A stretch of 64,000 nt of DNA from Arachnia rubra (GTDB lineage Bacteria > Actinomycetota > Actinomycetes > Propionibacteriales > Propionibacteriaceae): positions 2,542,001 through 2,606,000 of the forward strand of contig NZ_AP024463.1 of assembly GCF_019973735.1 (NCBI RefSeq), given 5' to 3'. Within the stretch, counting starts at the first letter, position 1; every line of letters begins with the position of its first letter. Below are positions 1 through 8,337 of this stretch, in pieces. Under the pieces are notes generated by a model. The model saw nothing but the letters and a program-made list of their open reading frames with translations, was not told the origin of the DNA and made no database searches. A program made the translations under genes and the position numbers.

Positions 1-32
1 CTTTCATTTCCGCGGTGAGAGACCAAAACGCA

Positions 33-47
33 TTGAACAATGTTCAA
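33..47. promoter_or_regulatory. Perfect palindrome resembling a TetR-family operator
   Basis: TTGAACAATGTTCAA is a perfect 15-bp palindrome (7-bp arms around one A), about 105 bp upstream of the membrane protein at 154. Many TetR-family regulators bind inverted repeats of this form. No regulator gene is in the window next to it, so the assignment is inference from symmetry and position only. Confidence 0.4.
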
Positions 48-153
48 GCAATCGTGGCCGGTACGGCGCTGCCGATCACTGTTTTCCGGCTGCCTCAGCC
101 GTGATCAATGCGGAAACTCCATGGTTGCCTGCTTTGTGGCTTAGGTTTGCTGG

Positions 154-1347
154 GTGTCAGTCAAAAAACAGAGCCCGGATTCCCTCCGGATAGAGCGCAC
201 CTGGTGGCCTCAGCCCCGCAGCAGCCACGTCCCAAGCCCCCGCTTCCTGGGGCTCGACGCCGCCCGCGGCCTGGCCGTCCTCGGCATGCTGGTGGCCTAT
301 TGCCTGGTCACTCCCCCGTGGGGGTCGGGAGCGGGTGCTCTGCTCGGCCTGGGCCACGGCCGCTCCGGGATACTGTTCGCCACCGTCGCGGGGGTGTCGC
401 TGGCCCTGATGAGCGGAGGATCCGGAATACCAGAGGGTGAACAGCTGCTCCGGGCCCGCGCCGCGATCCTGGGCAGGGCCATCGTGCTGCTCTTCCTGGC
501 CGGAGTGTTGTCGATGATCCCGACCACGGTCCAGGTGGTGCTGGCCTCCTACGCCTTCTGGTTTGTCCTCGCCCTACCGGCGCTGCGCTGGCGGCCCAGG
601 ACTCTCCTGATCGCTGCCTGTCTCCTGGCGTTGACCGGCAAGTTCCTGGTGACGGGCCTGCCGCTCTGGATCCCGACCTGGGGATACGGCTCCCCCGAGG
701 CCGGGGTCAACTTCGTTCCCACACTGCTGGTCAACACCATGTTCCCTGCGCTGGTGTGGATGGGGTTCGTCTTAGCAGGCATGGCCCTGGGGCGGTGTGG
801 CCTGGACAATGCGAGGGCGCTGAAGGGTTTCCTCATCACGGGGCTGGCGCTGTTCGGAGCCTTCGCCGCGCCTTTCGTCATCGAGGCCGGCTCTGTGGCA
901 CCGCTATTCGACGACATCCAGCGGACGGCCGAGCACACCACGGGGGTTGACCAGTCTCTAGACCCGGCCACGGGCATCGACTGGCACCAGGCGCTCTGGT
1001 CCTTCGAGCCGCATTCGAACACGGCCTTCGAGGCCTTCTCCTCCGGTGGCCTGGCCTTGGCGCTGATCGCGGGACTGGTGCTGCTGGCCCGGTTGCCGTG
1101 GGCGCGCTGGGTGCTGCTGCCCCTGACCGGGATCGGGTCGATGTCGCTCACGGTGTATGCGGTCAGCATCGCCATCCTTGCCGATTTCCAGCCGGAGGGA
1201 CCCGTCGCCGACTCCGGGCTGGTGGGCTGGCTGTGTCTCTGGGGCGTGGTGGTCTGCTGGGCCTGGACGCAGTTCTTCACCGCAGGCCCCTTGGAGCAGG
1301 TGATGGGCGCCGTCGCGGACCGGCTCTCTGGGAGATCCCGCCGCTAG
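154..1347 (+). CDS. Multi-pass membrane protein, DUF1624/heparan-alpha-glucosaminide N-acetyltransferase-like
   Basis: This is a polytopic membrane protein of about 397 residues with roughly nine or ten hydrophobic segments. The stretch LGLDAARGLAVLGMLVAY near residue 32 is typical of the acyltransferase-like DUF1624/DUF418 membrane families, in which the first helix carries a D-x-xRG-ϕ motif. The family is thought to move acyl groups across or at the membrane, but the substrate here cannot be told. The GTG at 154 has no convincing ribosome binding site and the first 30 residues are not family-like, so the true start may lie downstream. A possible TetR-type operator sits upstream. Confidence 0.75.
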   Translation: MSVKKQSPDSLRIERTWWPQPRSSHVPSPRFLGLDAARGLAVLGMLVAYCLVTPPWGSGAGALLGLGHGRSGILFATVAGVSLALMSGGSGIPEGEQLLRARAAILGRAIVLLFLAGVLSMIPTTVQVVLASYAFWFVLALPALRWRPRTLLIAACLLALTGKFLVTGLPLWIPTWGYGSPEAGVNFVPTLLVNTMFPALVWMGFVLAGMALGRCGLDNARALKGFLITGLALFGAFAAPFVIEAGSVAPLFDDIQRTAEHTTGVDQSLDPATGIDWHQALWSFEPHSNTAFEAFSSGGLALALIAGLVLLARLPWARWVLLPLTGIGSMSLTVYAVSIAILADFQPEGPVADSGLVGWLCLWGVVVCWAWTQFFTAGPLEQVMGAVADRLSGRSRR

Positions 1348-1411
1348 GACTCCCCCGCTGTGAGGGGTTTCGCAGGTAGGTGTGGACGTCACGGCCCAGG
1401 CCAGCGGCCGG

Positions 1412-2272
1412 TCAGTGCCTCTCTCCAATCGCTCGCATCCAGGTGGCTGCCAGATCCACCCAGGCAGCGACATTGACCGGCACGTCGTCCCGGTCGGCGC
1501 TGCACAGTTCATCGGCGGTTGACAGGCCGTGGCGGCCCCACTGGAAGTGGTGGTACTCGAAGGGCACCCCGGCATCAGCCAGCGCGGAGACGAACCGCAG
1601 CGACTGCGACGGCGGCACCACCTCGTCCTCACCGGTGGTCCACACGAAGGCCGGCGGTGTCCGCTCCGACACCGCCGCTATGCAGTCCACGACAGCGGCG
1701 GTGGCGAGGATGTCCTGGACCTGACCCGCCTGCCAGTCGGCGCTTATCTCCTGCACCCAGTCGAAGTTGAAGGCCCCATAACAGATCACCAGGGAATCGG
1801 GGCGTGAACCGTGCCTGAGCAGGTCCAGGCGTCCCGACGCCTCATACTCAGCCCGCTCCGCCGCCGCCAGGTCGTCACGATGCCAATGGGTGCCGAGCAG
1901 CGCGGCGACATGCCCGCCCGCCGAGAACCCCAGGAGACTCACCCGCTCCCGGTCGATGCACAGCTCGTCCGCGTTCGCACGCACCCAGCGCACGGCCTGG
2001 GCGGCATCAACGGCGGGATGAGGGTAGGCGGCATGCCCCCGGAGGGAGTACCGCAGCACGAAGACATTGAAACCCCGCCTCAGAAAAGCGGCGGCCACCG
2101 GGTCAGACTCCCGCTGCGACAACATCAGGTAGGCCCCGCCCGGGGCGATGATGACGGCCGGCCGGGGATACTCGAAGGGACTCGGCTGCTCGTCAGGGGA
2201 AGGAGCATCAAACAGGATCGCTTCGAGACTCGCGGATCGCTCCCGGTTGAGGTCGACGACAACATGGCGCAT
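1412..2272 (-). CDS. Alpha/beta hydrolase (acetylesterase/BD-FAE-like)
   Basis: This 286-residue protein has the alpha/beta hydrolase layout of short-chain esterases. An oxyanion-hole HGG-like turn is seen as APGGAY near residue 46. The nucleophile elbow is GFSAGGH near residue 115. A late acid is in TTGEDEVVPP, and the catalytic histidine is in WGRHGLS near the C terminus. The order Ser, Asp, His is right for the fold. It has no signal peptide, so it is probably cytoplasmic. The gene is divergent from the GH3 lipoprotein at 2440 across a 167-bp spacer in which I see no clear operator. The substrate is unknown; xylan or acylpeptide-type esters are possibilities for the family. Confidence 0.82.
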   Translation of the reverse strand: MRHVVVDLNRERSASLEAILFDAPSPDEQPSPFEYPRPAVIIAPGGAYLMLSQRESDPVAAAFLRRGFNVFVLRYSLRGHAAYPHPAVDAAQAVRWVRANADELCIDRERVSLLGFSAGGHVAALLGTHWHRDDLAAAERAEYEASGRLDLLRHGSRPDSLVICYGAFNFDWVQEISADWQAGQVQDILATAAVVDCIAAVSERTPPAFVWTTGEDEVVPPSQSLRFVSALADAGVPFEYHHFQWGRHGLSTADELCSADRDDVPVNVAAWVDLAATWMRAIGERH

Positions 2273-2439
2273 AGCCTCATGCTAGTGCCGGGAATTCGCG
2301 GGTGTTATCTCCCCGCCGGAAGCGGCACCTCGCACACCCGCTCGCCCACGATACGGTCTGGCAGCGTTTCGGGAGCAGATGACTCCTGGATGCGGAAGAC
2401 TGGGTGGTGAGGCAATTACTCGGGATCGGGAGGCGACCG

Positions 2440-3670
2440 GTGGCAGAAACCAGCAATGCATGCAGTCCTCTTCGTGGCCTCGCCGCGGCTGCGGCCTGTG
2501 CCTTGGCACTGGCCGGATGCTCGCCGGGAACTGCGGAGAGCTCGTCCAACACCGGCGCGAACCCGGGTGGCCTGGATGACACGTCGCAACTTGCATCGGC
2601 AGCACCCCCCCTCGCCGTCGCCAACACCGGCCGGGGTACGGTGCCGGGTGATGGCTGATTCCCTGACCACGGAGCAGCAGGCTGGGCAGCTGTTCATGAT
2701 CGGAGTCAGCACCTCCGGACTGGACAACGCGACCCGCAAAGCCATCGAGTCTGGCGCCATTGGGTCGGCGGTACTGCTGGGTGAGAGCAGCGCGGGAACC
2801 AGCCAGATCGCCGCCATCACGGCTGAGCTGGGGAAGCTGCGGTCCGCCGGGCTGCCGCTGCTGGTGTCGGTAGACCAGGAAGGCGGAAAGGTGCAACGCC
2901 TCCAAGGGAAGGGGTTCAGCACCATTCCGCCGGCCCTCAGGCAGGGGGCTCTCGAAGATGGGCAGCTGCGGACCCAGGCGCGGGGCTGGGGTGAGGAGCT
3001 GGTGGCTGCCGGCGTCCACTACGACCTGGCTCCCGTCGCCGATGTGGTGCCGAAAGGCAAACAGGACAGCAACGCACCCATCGGGAAGCTGGACCGCAAC
3101 TTCGGCAACGACGTCGCCGGCGTCAGCAGGTCGGTGGTGGAGTTCACCCAGGGCATGCAGGACGCTGGGGTCGTGACCACTCTGAAGCACTTTCCCGGGC
3201 TGGGTGAGGTCACGGTGAACACCGACTTCGGGGTCGCGAAGGACAGCGACATCACGGCAGACGACGAGTATCTGGAGCCGTTCCGGAAAGGTATCGAGGC
3301 TGGGGCTGACTCGGTGATGATCTCGTCGGCGATCTTCACTCAGATCGACCCAGATCAGGAAGGCGTCTTCAGCAAGAAGATCATCACCGGCATGCTGCGC
3401 GGCGATCTGGGATTCGATGGGGTCGTGATCAGCGACGACCTGGGGGCGGCTGCAGCGGTCGGCGACGTCAAGCCAGGCGACCGGGCGGTGCGGTTCTTCG
3501 CCGCGGGAGGCGATCTGCTCATCAACGCTGACCCGTCGCTGATGGACGAGATGCTGAAGGCAACCGTCGCCTGGGCCGCCAAGGACCAGGCACATGCCGC
3601 TCGCCTGGCTGAGTCGGCGGGCCGGGTGCTGGCGCTGAAGGAGTCAGCGGGACTGCTGACCTGTAGCTGA
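2440..3670 (+). CDS. NagZ-like GH3 beta-N-acetylglucosaminidase lipoprotein, frame broken at a C7 tract
   Basis: Two reading frames together make one protein. From GTG 2440, with GGGAGG about six bases upstream, frame 1 encodes a lipoprotein signal with lipobox LAGC, then runs to a stop at 2658. The GH3 domain (VDQEGGKVQRL, KHFPG, GVVISDDL with the likely nucleophile Asp) is in the next frame from about 2612 to 3670. Removing one C from the run at 2605-2611 joins the halves through a proline-serine linker (PPSPSPTPAG). The family removes GlcNAc from muropeptides or chitin fragments. As written, the enzyme could only start at ATG 2651, lacking the export signal. This is either a sequencing slip, a young pseudogene or a phase-variable gene. 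Confidence 0.8.
2605..2611 (+). repeat. Homopolymer run of seven C at the frame break
   Basis: The C7 run lies exactly where the lipoprotein signal and the GH3 domain change frame. With six C the open reading frame is continuous; with seven it is not. Slipped-strand change in such tracts is a known on/off switch in other bacteria. Confidence 0.7.
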
Positions 3671-3696
3671 GTGAAGTAAATGACATTACGAGTGAC

Positions 3697-5493
3697 GTGA
3701 ATGACATGGACGATCTCAACGAGCTCTTCGAGAAAGACAATCCGGAAACTGCCCTACCTGAGCTGCAGGAGGCGGCACAAAGGGATGACACCGGCGCCAT
3801 GCTGACCCTGGGCGGGCTGTTCAATGGGCAGGGGAAAAGCCGGTTGGCTGAATACTGGCTCACTCAGGCAGCATACAAGGGGGATGCGAAGTCCATGCGT
3901 GATCTTGCTGGTTTCCTCAGAGAGCAGGGAAGGCACCAGGAAGCGGAGCGCTGGTATACGCAGGCCGCGACCACGGGGGACACCAAGGCCATGTTCGTCC
4001 TGGGCAACCTGGCCAATGAGCAGGGACGAACTGGCGAGGCAGAAAGATGGCACCTTCAGGCAGCAGAGAATGGGCATGTCCCGTCCATGAACAACCTGGG
4101 AAATCTCCTCAATAAAGGAGGGAAACCCCGGGAGGCCGAGCACTGGTATCTTCAGGCCGCGCACGCCGGTGACGTCTTGGCCATGCACAATCTCGCAATG
4201 CTGCTGGGCAGCCAGGACAGGCTAGAAGAGGCCGAACACTGGGGGTTCCAGGCTGCGAGCGATGGCCACGTACCGGCCATGCGCACTCTCGCCACCCTGC
4301 TCCAATACCAGGACAAACTGAGAGAGGCCGAGCACTGGTACCTTCAAGCCGCCGACAATGGCGACACCTCTGCGATGAACAGGCTCGCCATCGTCCTTGA
4401 GAAACAGGACAGGCTCCAGGAGGCCGAGCATTGGTACCTTCAGGCCGCCGACAATGGGAGCACCCCCGCCATGAGCAACCTCGGTCACCTGCTCAAAGAC
4501 CAGGGCAGGCTTGAGGAGGCTGAACGCTGGTATCTGCGGGCCACGGAAACTCACCACCCAAAGGCCATGCATATCCTGGGGCTCTTTTTCAAGGAGCAGG
4601 AAAGAAGCCAGGAGGCTGAGAAGTGGTTCACCCGCGCCGCCGAGGATGGGAACACCGAATCGGCCTATGAACTCGGCATCCTCTACACCAGGCAGGACAA
4701 CACCCGGGAGGCTGAGCGCTGGTACCGTCAGGCCGCCGGCGAAGGGCATACCTATGCCATGTGCAACCTTGGTTCCCTCCTCGACAAGCAGGGCAACACC
4801 GAGGAGGCGGAGGCCTGGTACACCCAGGCAGCGGACAATGGCGACTCCCTCGCCATGAAGAACCTCGGAGTCCTCTTCAAAGAGCAGGGGAACCTCCAGG
4901 CCGCCAAGGCATGGTTTAAACGCGCGTTCGACAACGGGAACACCGGATCGGCGTATGAACTCGGAATTTTATATGCCAAACAGGACAAAACCGCTGAGGC
5001 CGAACGCTGGTACACCAAGGCGGCGGGCAAAGGGAACAGATCGGCCATGTACAACCTCGCCTGCATCCTTGAGAGACAGGAGAAACTCAAGGAGGCAGAA
5101 AACTGGTACCGTCAAGCCGCGGACAATGGCCACAAGTCAGCCATGTACAACTTGGCGATCCTCTTCCAACGGCAGGACAGAATCCAGGACGCCGAAAGCT
5201 GGTATCTCCGGGCAGCAGCCAAGGGGCACGTCTACGCCATGTGCAATCTGGGTCTCATGCTCAAGAAACAGGGCAGGTGCGGAGAAGCCGAGCACTGGTA
5301 CCTCCAGGCCGCGGACAATGGCGACTCCATGGCCATGAACAATCTCGGTTTCCTCTTCAAGGAGCAGGGAGATTTCCGGGCCGCCGAGGCCTGGTTCAAA
5401 CGCGCGGCCGACAACGGATACCCCAAGGCCGTCGACAACCTCAATGCGCTCCGCACGGAACGGGGCAGTGCTGAGAGCGCCAGGTCCCAGTAG
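3697..5493 (+). CDS. Sel1-like (SLR/TPR) repeat protein
   Basis: The 598-residue protein is almost entirely a solenoid of about sixteen 36-residue repeats of the form EAE-xWY-xQAA-x-NG-x-xAM-xNLG-xL, the Sel1-like repeat. There is no signal peptide or membrane segment. Such solenoids bind other proteins; some act as effectors or scaffolds. The GTG at 3697 and an ATG at 3706 are both possible starts, and neither has a strong ribosome binding site. It follows the GH3 gene by 26 bases and may be cotranscribed. The DNA repeats are similar to each other at nucleotide level, so copy number could change by recombination. Confidence 0.85.
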   Translation: MNDMDDLNELFEKDNPETALPELQEAAQRDDTGAMLTLGGLFNGQGKSRLAEYWLTQAAYKGDAKSMRDLAGFLREQGRHQEAERWYTQAATTGDTKAMFVLGNLANEQGRTGEAERWHLQAAENGHVPSMNNLGNLLNKGGKPREAEHWYLQAAHAGDVLAMHNLAMLLGSQDRLEEAEHWGFQAASDGHVPAMRTLATLLQYQDKLREAEHWYLQAADNGDTSAMNRLAIVLEKQDRLQEAEHWYLQAADNGSTPAMSNLGHLLKDQGRLEEAERWYLRATETHHPKAMHILGLFFKEQERSQEAEKWFTRAAEDGNTESAYELGILYTRQDNTREAERWYRQAAGEGHTYAMCNLGSLLDKQGNTEEAEAWYTQAADNGDSLAMKNLGVLFKEQGNLQAAKAWFKRAFDNGNTGSAYELGILYAKQDKTAEAERWYTKAAGKGNRSAMYNLACILERQEKLKEAENWYRQAADNGHKSAMYNLAILFQRQDRIQDAESWYLRAAAKGHVYAMCNLGLMLKKQGRCGEAEHWYLQAADNGDSMAMNNLGFLFKEQGDFRAAEAWFKRAADNGYPKAVDNLNALRTERGSAESARSQ

Positions 5494-5505
5494 GCGGCCG
5501 CCACA

Positions 5506-5847
5506 TCAGGTGAGACGTGCCGTCTCGTAGTCCTCAACCCACCGGGCGAGATCCACGCGGGCCAGGGACATGAGACAGCGGCCGTCGCGCGCTGGTGTCC
5601 TCTCCCGGGTCCAATGCCGCGACGCCGCCGTCACCAGGTGCTCCGGCAGCCGGCCCGTCGCGTTGGTCACCCGCCACCACGGAACTGCTGCCCCAGCAGA
5701 GCTCATGATCGCCCCCACCCGCCTCGCGGAGGTCCCCACCAGCTCAGCGATATCCCCGTAAGAGACGACACGTCCCGCCGGCACGCACTCGACGGCGCAC
5801 AGCACCCGTTCGATCGTCAGGTCCACAGCATCATCCCGCACCCCCAC
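5506..5847 (-). CDS. Alkyltransferase-like (Atl/MGMT DNA-binding domain) protein
   Basis: This roughly 113-residue protein matches the C-terminal DNA-binding domain of O6-alkylguanine DNA alkyltransferase: PAGRVVSYGDIAELVG, then RRVGAIMSS. Where the repair enzyme has the PCHR active site, this protein has PWWRV. It has no acceptor cysteine, as in Atl proteins, which bind alkylated bases and hand them to nucleotide excision repair. I chose GTG 5847 because GGGAGG lies six bases upstream; the frame stays open to 5865. It converges with the Sel1 gene, whose stop is 13 bases away. Confidence 0.8.
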   Translation of the reverse strand: MGVRDDAVDLTIERVLCAVECVPAGRVVSYGDIAELVGTSARRVGAIMSSAGAAVPWWRVTNATGRLPEHLVTAASRHWTRERTPARDGRCLMSLARVDLARWVEDYETARLT

Positions 5848-5928
5848 AGTCTGCCTCCCACCCAACTGATGGGGACACCACCGGCCGCTCAGACCCAGAC
5901 GGTAGAAGCGCTCTAGGGCCTAACTCCA

Positions 5929-6105
5929 GTGGAAAAGAAGTCGAGGGGCTCCTCTCCTGACCCGGCTTTGGACGAACGAGCCAGCCGGGTAGAAACACTT
6001 CTCCAGCAGATCCATGAATCAGTCAGCAGCACTGATGGCCCCACTGGCACTGACTTCTTCTATGATCCGGCGACGGGGTTGCCAGTTCGCTCATCGATCG
6101 AATAG
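5929..6105 (+). CDS. Possible small protein, 58 residues
   Basis: An open frame from GTG 5929 to TAG 6103-6105 reads as a hydrophilic, balanced protein (VEKKSRGSSPDPALDERASR, then LLQQIHESVSS, ending FFYDPATGLPVRSSIE). It ends 14 bases before the DUF3151 start. The composition looks coding rather than random, but the start has only a weak ribosome binding site and I recognise no family. It could also be the tail of a decayed gene. Confidence 0.4.
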   Translation: MEKKSRGSSPDPALDERASRVETLLQQIHESVSSTDGPTGTDFFYDPATGLPVRSSIE

Positions 6106-6119
6106 CTAGGCTGGCTGGC

Positions 6120-6551
6120 ATGACGCAGACCCACCCCAACCTCATCGCCACCGACGTAACAGTGCACCTTCCCGAGGATCCCGCTGCGGCGCTCACACAG
6201 CAGAAAGATCTCTTGGAGGTGACCGCCGACTATCCGTCATCGTCGCTGTGCTGGGCGCTGCTGGCTGAGGAAGCCCTGGCCAAGAACGAGCTGGCGGACA
6301 CCCTGGCCGCCTACGCCTACGCGCGGACCGGCTATCACCGCGGCCTCGACCTGCTGCGCCGCAATGGCTGGAAGGGGTCGGGGCAGGTGCCGTGGGAGCA
6401 CGAGCCCAACCGCGGTTTCCTGCGCAGCCTGTGGGCGCTGAGCGTCGCCGCGGGACGGATCGGTGAAACCGACGAGCAGGAGCGCTGCGCCCAGTTCCTC
6501 CGCGACTCCTCCGAGACCGCCTACCAGCACCTCGCGGGTGAGCAAGGATGA
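6120..6551 (+). CDS. DUF3151 family protein
   Basis: The 143-residue protein matches the actinobacterial DUF3151 family. It begins with a short beta segment, has LPEDPAAALTQ, then a TPR-like helical body (SSSLCWALLAEEAL, AYAYARTGYHRGLDLLRRNGW) and VPWEHEPNRGFLRSLWAL. The length is normal for the family. Function is unknown; in many actinobacteria it sits near conserved metabolic genes. The ATG at 6120 follows GGCTGGCTGGC, which is not a strong ribosome binding site. It may be cotranscribed with the small frame ending 14 bases upstream. Confidence 0.85.
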   Translation: MTQTHPNLIATDVTVHLPEDPAAALTQQKDLLEVTADYPSSSLCWALLAEEALAKNELADTLAAYAYARTGYHRGLDLLRRNGWKGSGQVPWEHEPNRGFLRSLWALSVAAGRIGETDEQERCAQFLRDSSETAYQHLAGEQG

Positions 6552-6598
6552 GCGGCTAGGCCTGTTATCCACATGAGAAGATTTAAGCACGGTACTAT

Positions 6599-6613
6599 GA
6601 GGCTTATTCATAG
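6599..6613. repeat. Solo copy of the 15-bp terminal repeat of the window's IS
   Basis: GAGGCTTATTCATAG here is identical to both ends of the 900-bp IS copies at 31538 and 42745. The adjoining sequence (CTATAGTTCCCAGCC) matches neither IS interior, and no partner end is found nearby. It is probably the scar of a lost or decayed related element. Confidence 0.6.
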
Positions 6614-6770
6614 CTATAGTTCCCAGCCAAACAGAAAATCTATCCAGAGTAAGTCTGGCCAAAATTTCTAAATAGACTTCGAGGCAACGAGAGTCCCTTC
6701 ATGGATGGTTTGAAAATAGCAAAATTTCTTCTCAACGCCCGGTCGCCCATGCCAGCGAATAAGCTTCACT

Positions 6771-6809
6771 GATATTCCCGCTCGAAAACAAGATTCGAGC
6801 GGGAATATC
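6771..6809 (-). terminator. 16-bp perfect hairpin downstream of the DUF2599-like gene
   Basis: The arms at 6771-6786 and 6794-6809 (GATATTCCCGCTCGAA and its complement) are perfect, around a 7-base loop. It lies 80 bases past the stop of the minus-strand gene at 6889. There is no long T run on either side, so termination may be weak or bidirectional. Confidence 0.6.
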
Positions 6810-6888
6810 AAGCCAGGTAGAGTAACACCATCATCAGGGAATGATCACCGCAGGCAAGAATTTCTTGACCCTATGCGATACCATTTCC

Positions 6889-7926
6889 TCAGTCTTCCCA
6901 ATTGCATCCATGATCAGGTAAATCAAATAGCCAATTAGGCTTGCTTGACCGCCCAGCTTCCAGATCCCAGTGGAAACCAGCATGAAACACATCGTACCCG
7001 CCTAGCACGTGGCAGTCATACTGCTGCTTCAGGGTATCCGCTGGATCCGGACCGACTAGATAAGTTTTCCATTCATCCCAACCATAGGTACGGATAATGG
7101 TATTTCCGAATAAAGTGGAACCGGGGGTAGGGGGAATGCGTCGGAATTCTCCGATGTAGACACTCCTGCCCCAAGGAGTCAGCATAGCCGAGTAAACAGG
7201 CTGACCATTGTAATATGGTTTTCGACTGTCAGTGAAATCCTTGAACAGCATGTCATCCCACCATGGGTCAGCGACAATCGGGTATGCGCTTCCCTCACCA
7301 TGTTCGATGACCTGGGTTACGGCCGTCCCTGAAACTTCATAGTGGGTAGGCACTGAATTGCCATTGGCATCCTTTGCCCATGCTGGCGCCAAGCCACCAA
7401 GCATCTTCCCGTCTTGGTCGAGGAACAAGATGGTGCCGCCCTCCTCGCGTACCTCAGCAGTTCCAGGGACTGAGAACGTGTATGGGTAGGCGGTGGGTGC
7501 GCTGGGAGACTCGATCACGGTGTTGATCTGCATACTTCCATCGCCGCGAGGCACAGGCACTGTCTTTGAACCGTTCTGGTTGTCATAGACGACTCGATCA
7601 GCCACAACTTGGGCGGATGCGGCGGTTTCTGCGAACGGCAGGCTGACTGAAATGTCAGATCGGTCTTTGGAATCGACTTCAATGGTCTTTGCCGCATCTT
7701 TGGGTAGCGTTATCTGACTATCACCAACATTCAAAGGACTCTGACCAGTGATGTTCTCTTCTGACACTTTGACTGCGTCTTCCGCCAGAGAGGGATCTGC
7801 TTTCGTGACAGACGATACAGCCTCATCTGAGGAGGACCCATTATCCGCAAAGGCGGAATTAGCCGTCGCCAAGCACATTGCGACCACAGCACTGGTCGCT
7901 ACAAATATCAGTTTTCTTCTACTCAT
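6889..7926 (-). CDS. Secreted protein with C-terminal DUF2599-like domain
   Basis: This 345-residue protein has a clear Sec signal peptide (MSRRKLIFVATSAVVAMCLA, cleavage after SAFA). A serine- and aspartate-rich region follows. The middle is beta-rich (residues about 60-230, ending AYPIVADPWW). The C-terminal domain has GWDEWKTYLVG, CHVLGGYDVF and HWDLEAGR, which resembles DUF2599 proteins of actinobacteria. Two late cysteines could form a disulfide. GGAGGTG lies just upstream of the ATG. Its A+T content is higher than most of the window, hinting at transfer. Function is unknown. Confidence 0.65.
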   Translation of the reverse strand: MSRRKLIFVATSAVVAMCLATANSAFADNGSSSDEAVSSVTKADPSLAEDAVKVSEENITGQSPLNVGDSQITLPKDAAKTIEVDSKDRSDISVSLPFAETAASAQVVADRVVYDNQNGSKTVPVPRGDGSMQINTVIESPSAPTAYPYTFSVPGTAEVREEGGTILFLDQDGKMLGGLAPAWAKDANGNSVPTHYEVSGTAVTQVIEHGEGSAYPIVADPWWDDMLFKDFTDSRKPYYNGQPVYSAMLTPWGRSVYIGEFRRIPPTPGSTLFGNTIIRTYGWDEWKTYLVGPDPADTLKQQYDCHVLGGYDVFHAGFHWDLEAGRSSKPNWLFDLPDHGCNWED

Positions 7927-8337
7927 GTGAGCACCTCCATTACTCAGGAATGCCCCCAGAAGAGCAAGTTACAATTCGCAAAAACCATAAGCCTTAAAAT
8001 CGAACCGTAGATTTGTTATTCCGGTTTGGGATTAAAACAGCTTAAGCGCAGAGGAAATCTAGACACCTCTCGCTACTCTACCGAGGGCTGGTCTTGTCTT
8101 TTTTGCACACTAGATTTTTTGCGGATGTTGCAACCGCCAGACGACGCTTCGATCTTCAATCAAGCTCGTCTTTGATCTTCTAGTTGCAGACTAGGTTCCC
8201 AATGATCGGATGTCAAGGGTCAAATTGACCTTTGACATCTTTTCGACAGCACATTTTGATTGATCGATGAACAATACCCAGTTGACTAGGAGAGCCGCAG
8301 GTTGCATCACCCACCGCGCCGGAGTCAAGGTTAGTGT
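7927..8337. other. Divergent intergenic region with an inverted repeat
   Basis: This 411-bp A+T-rich region lies between the divergent secreted-protein and amidase genes and presumably contains both promoters. The only structured feature I see is the inverted repeat at 8209-8239, annotated separately. The plus-strand frame starting at 8267 is an out-of-frame shadow of the amidase gene. Confidence 0.6.
8209..8239. promoter_or_regulatory. 15-bp inverted repeat upstream of the amidase gene
   Basis: GATGTCAAGGGTCAA and TTGACCTTTGACATC are complementary with one G-T pair, separated by a single A, and TTTT follows. It is about 100 bp upstream of the amidase start. It could be an operator or a terminator guarding the amidase gene; its inner TCAAATTGA is itself palindromic, which favours protein binding. 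Confidence 0.45.

Larger units (their letters stand above)
6552..6888. other. Gene-free spacer with an IS end and a terminator
   Basis: This 337-bp spacer lies between two convergent genes. It is richer in A and T than its surroundings. It holds a solo copy of the IS terminal repeat at 6599-6613 and a 16-bp perfect hairpin at 6771-6809. No credible coding frame was found, and the small frames here have no coding character. Confidence 0.7.

Noticed and set aside
549..1280. 243-codon minus-strand frame inside the membrane protein gene
   Set aside because: Shadow of the real gene; skewed composition, no ribosome binding site, no known domain.
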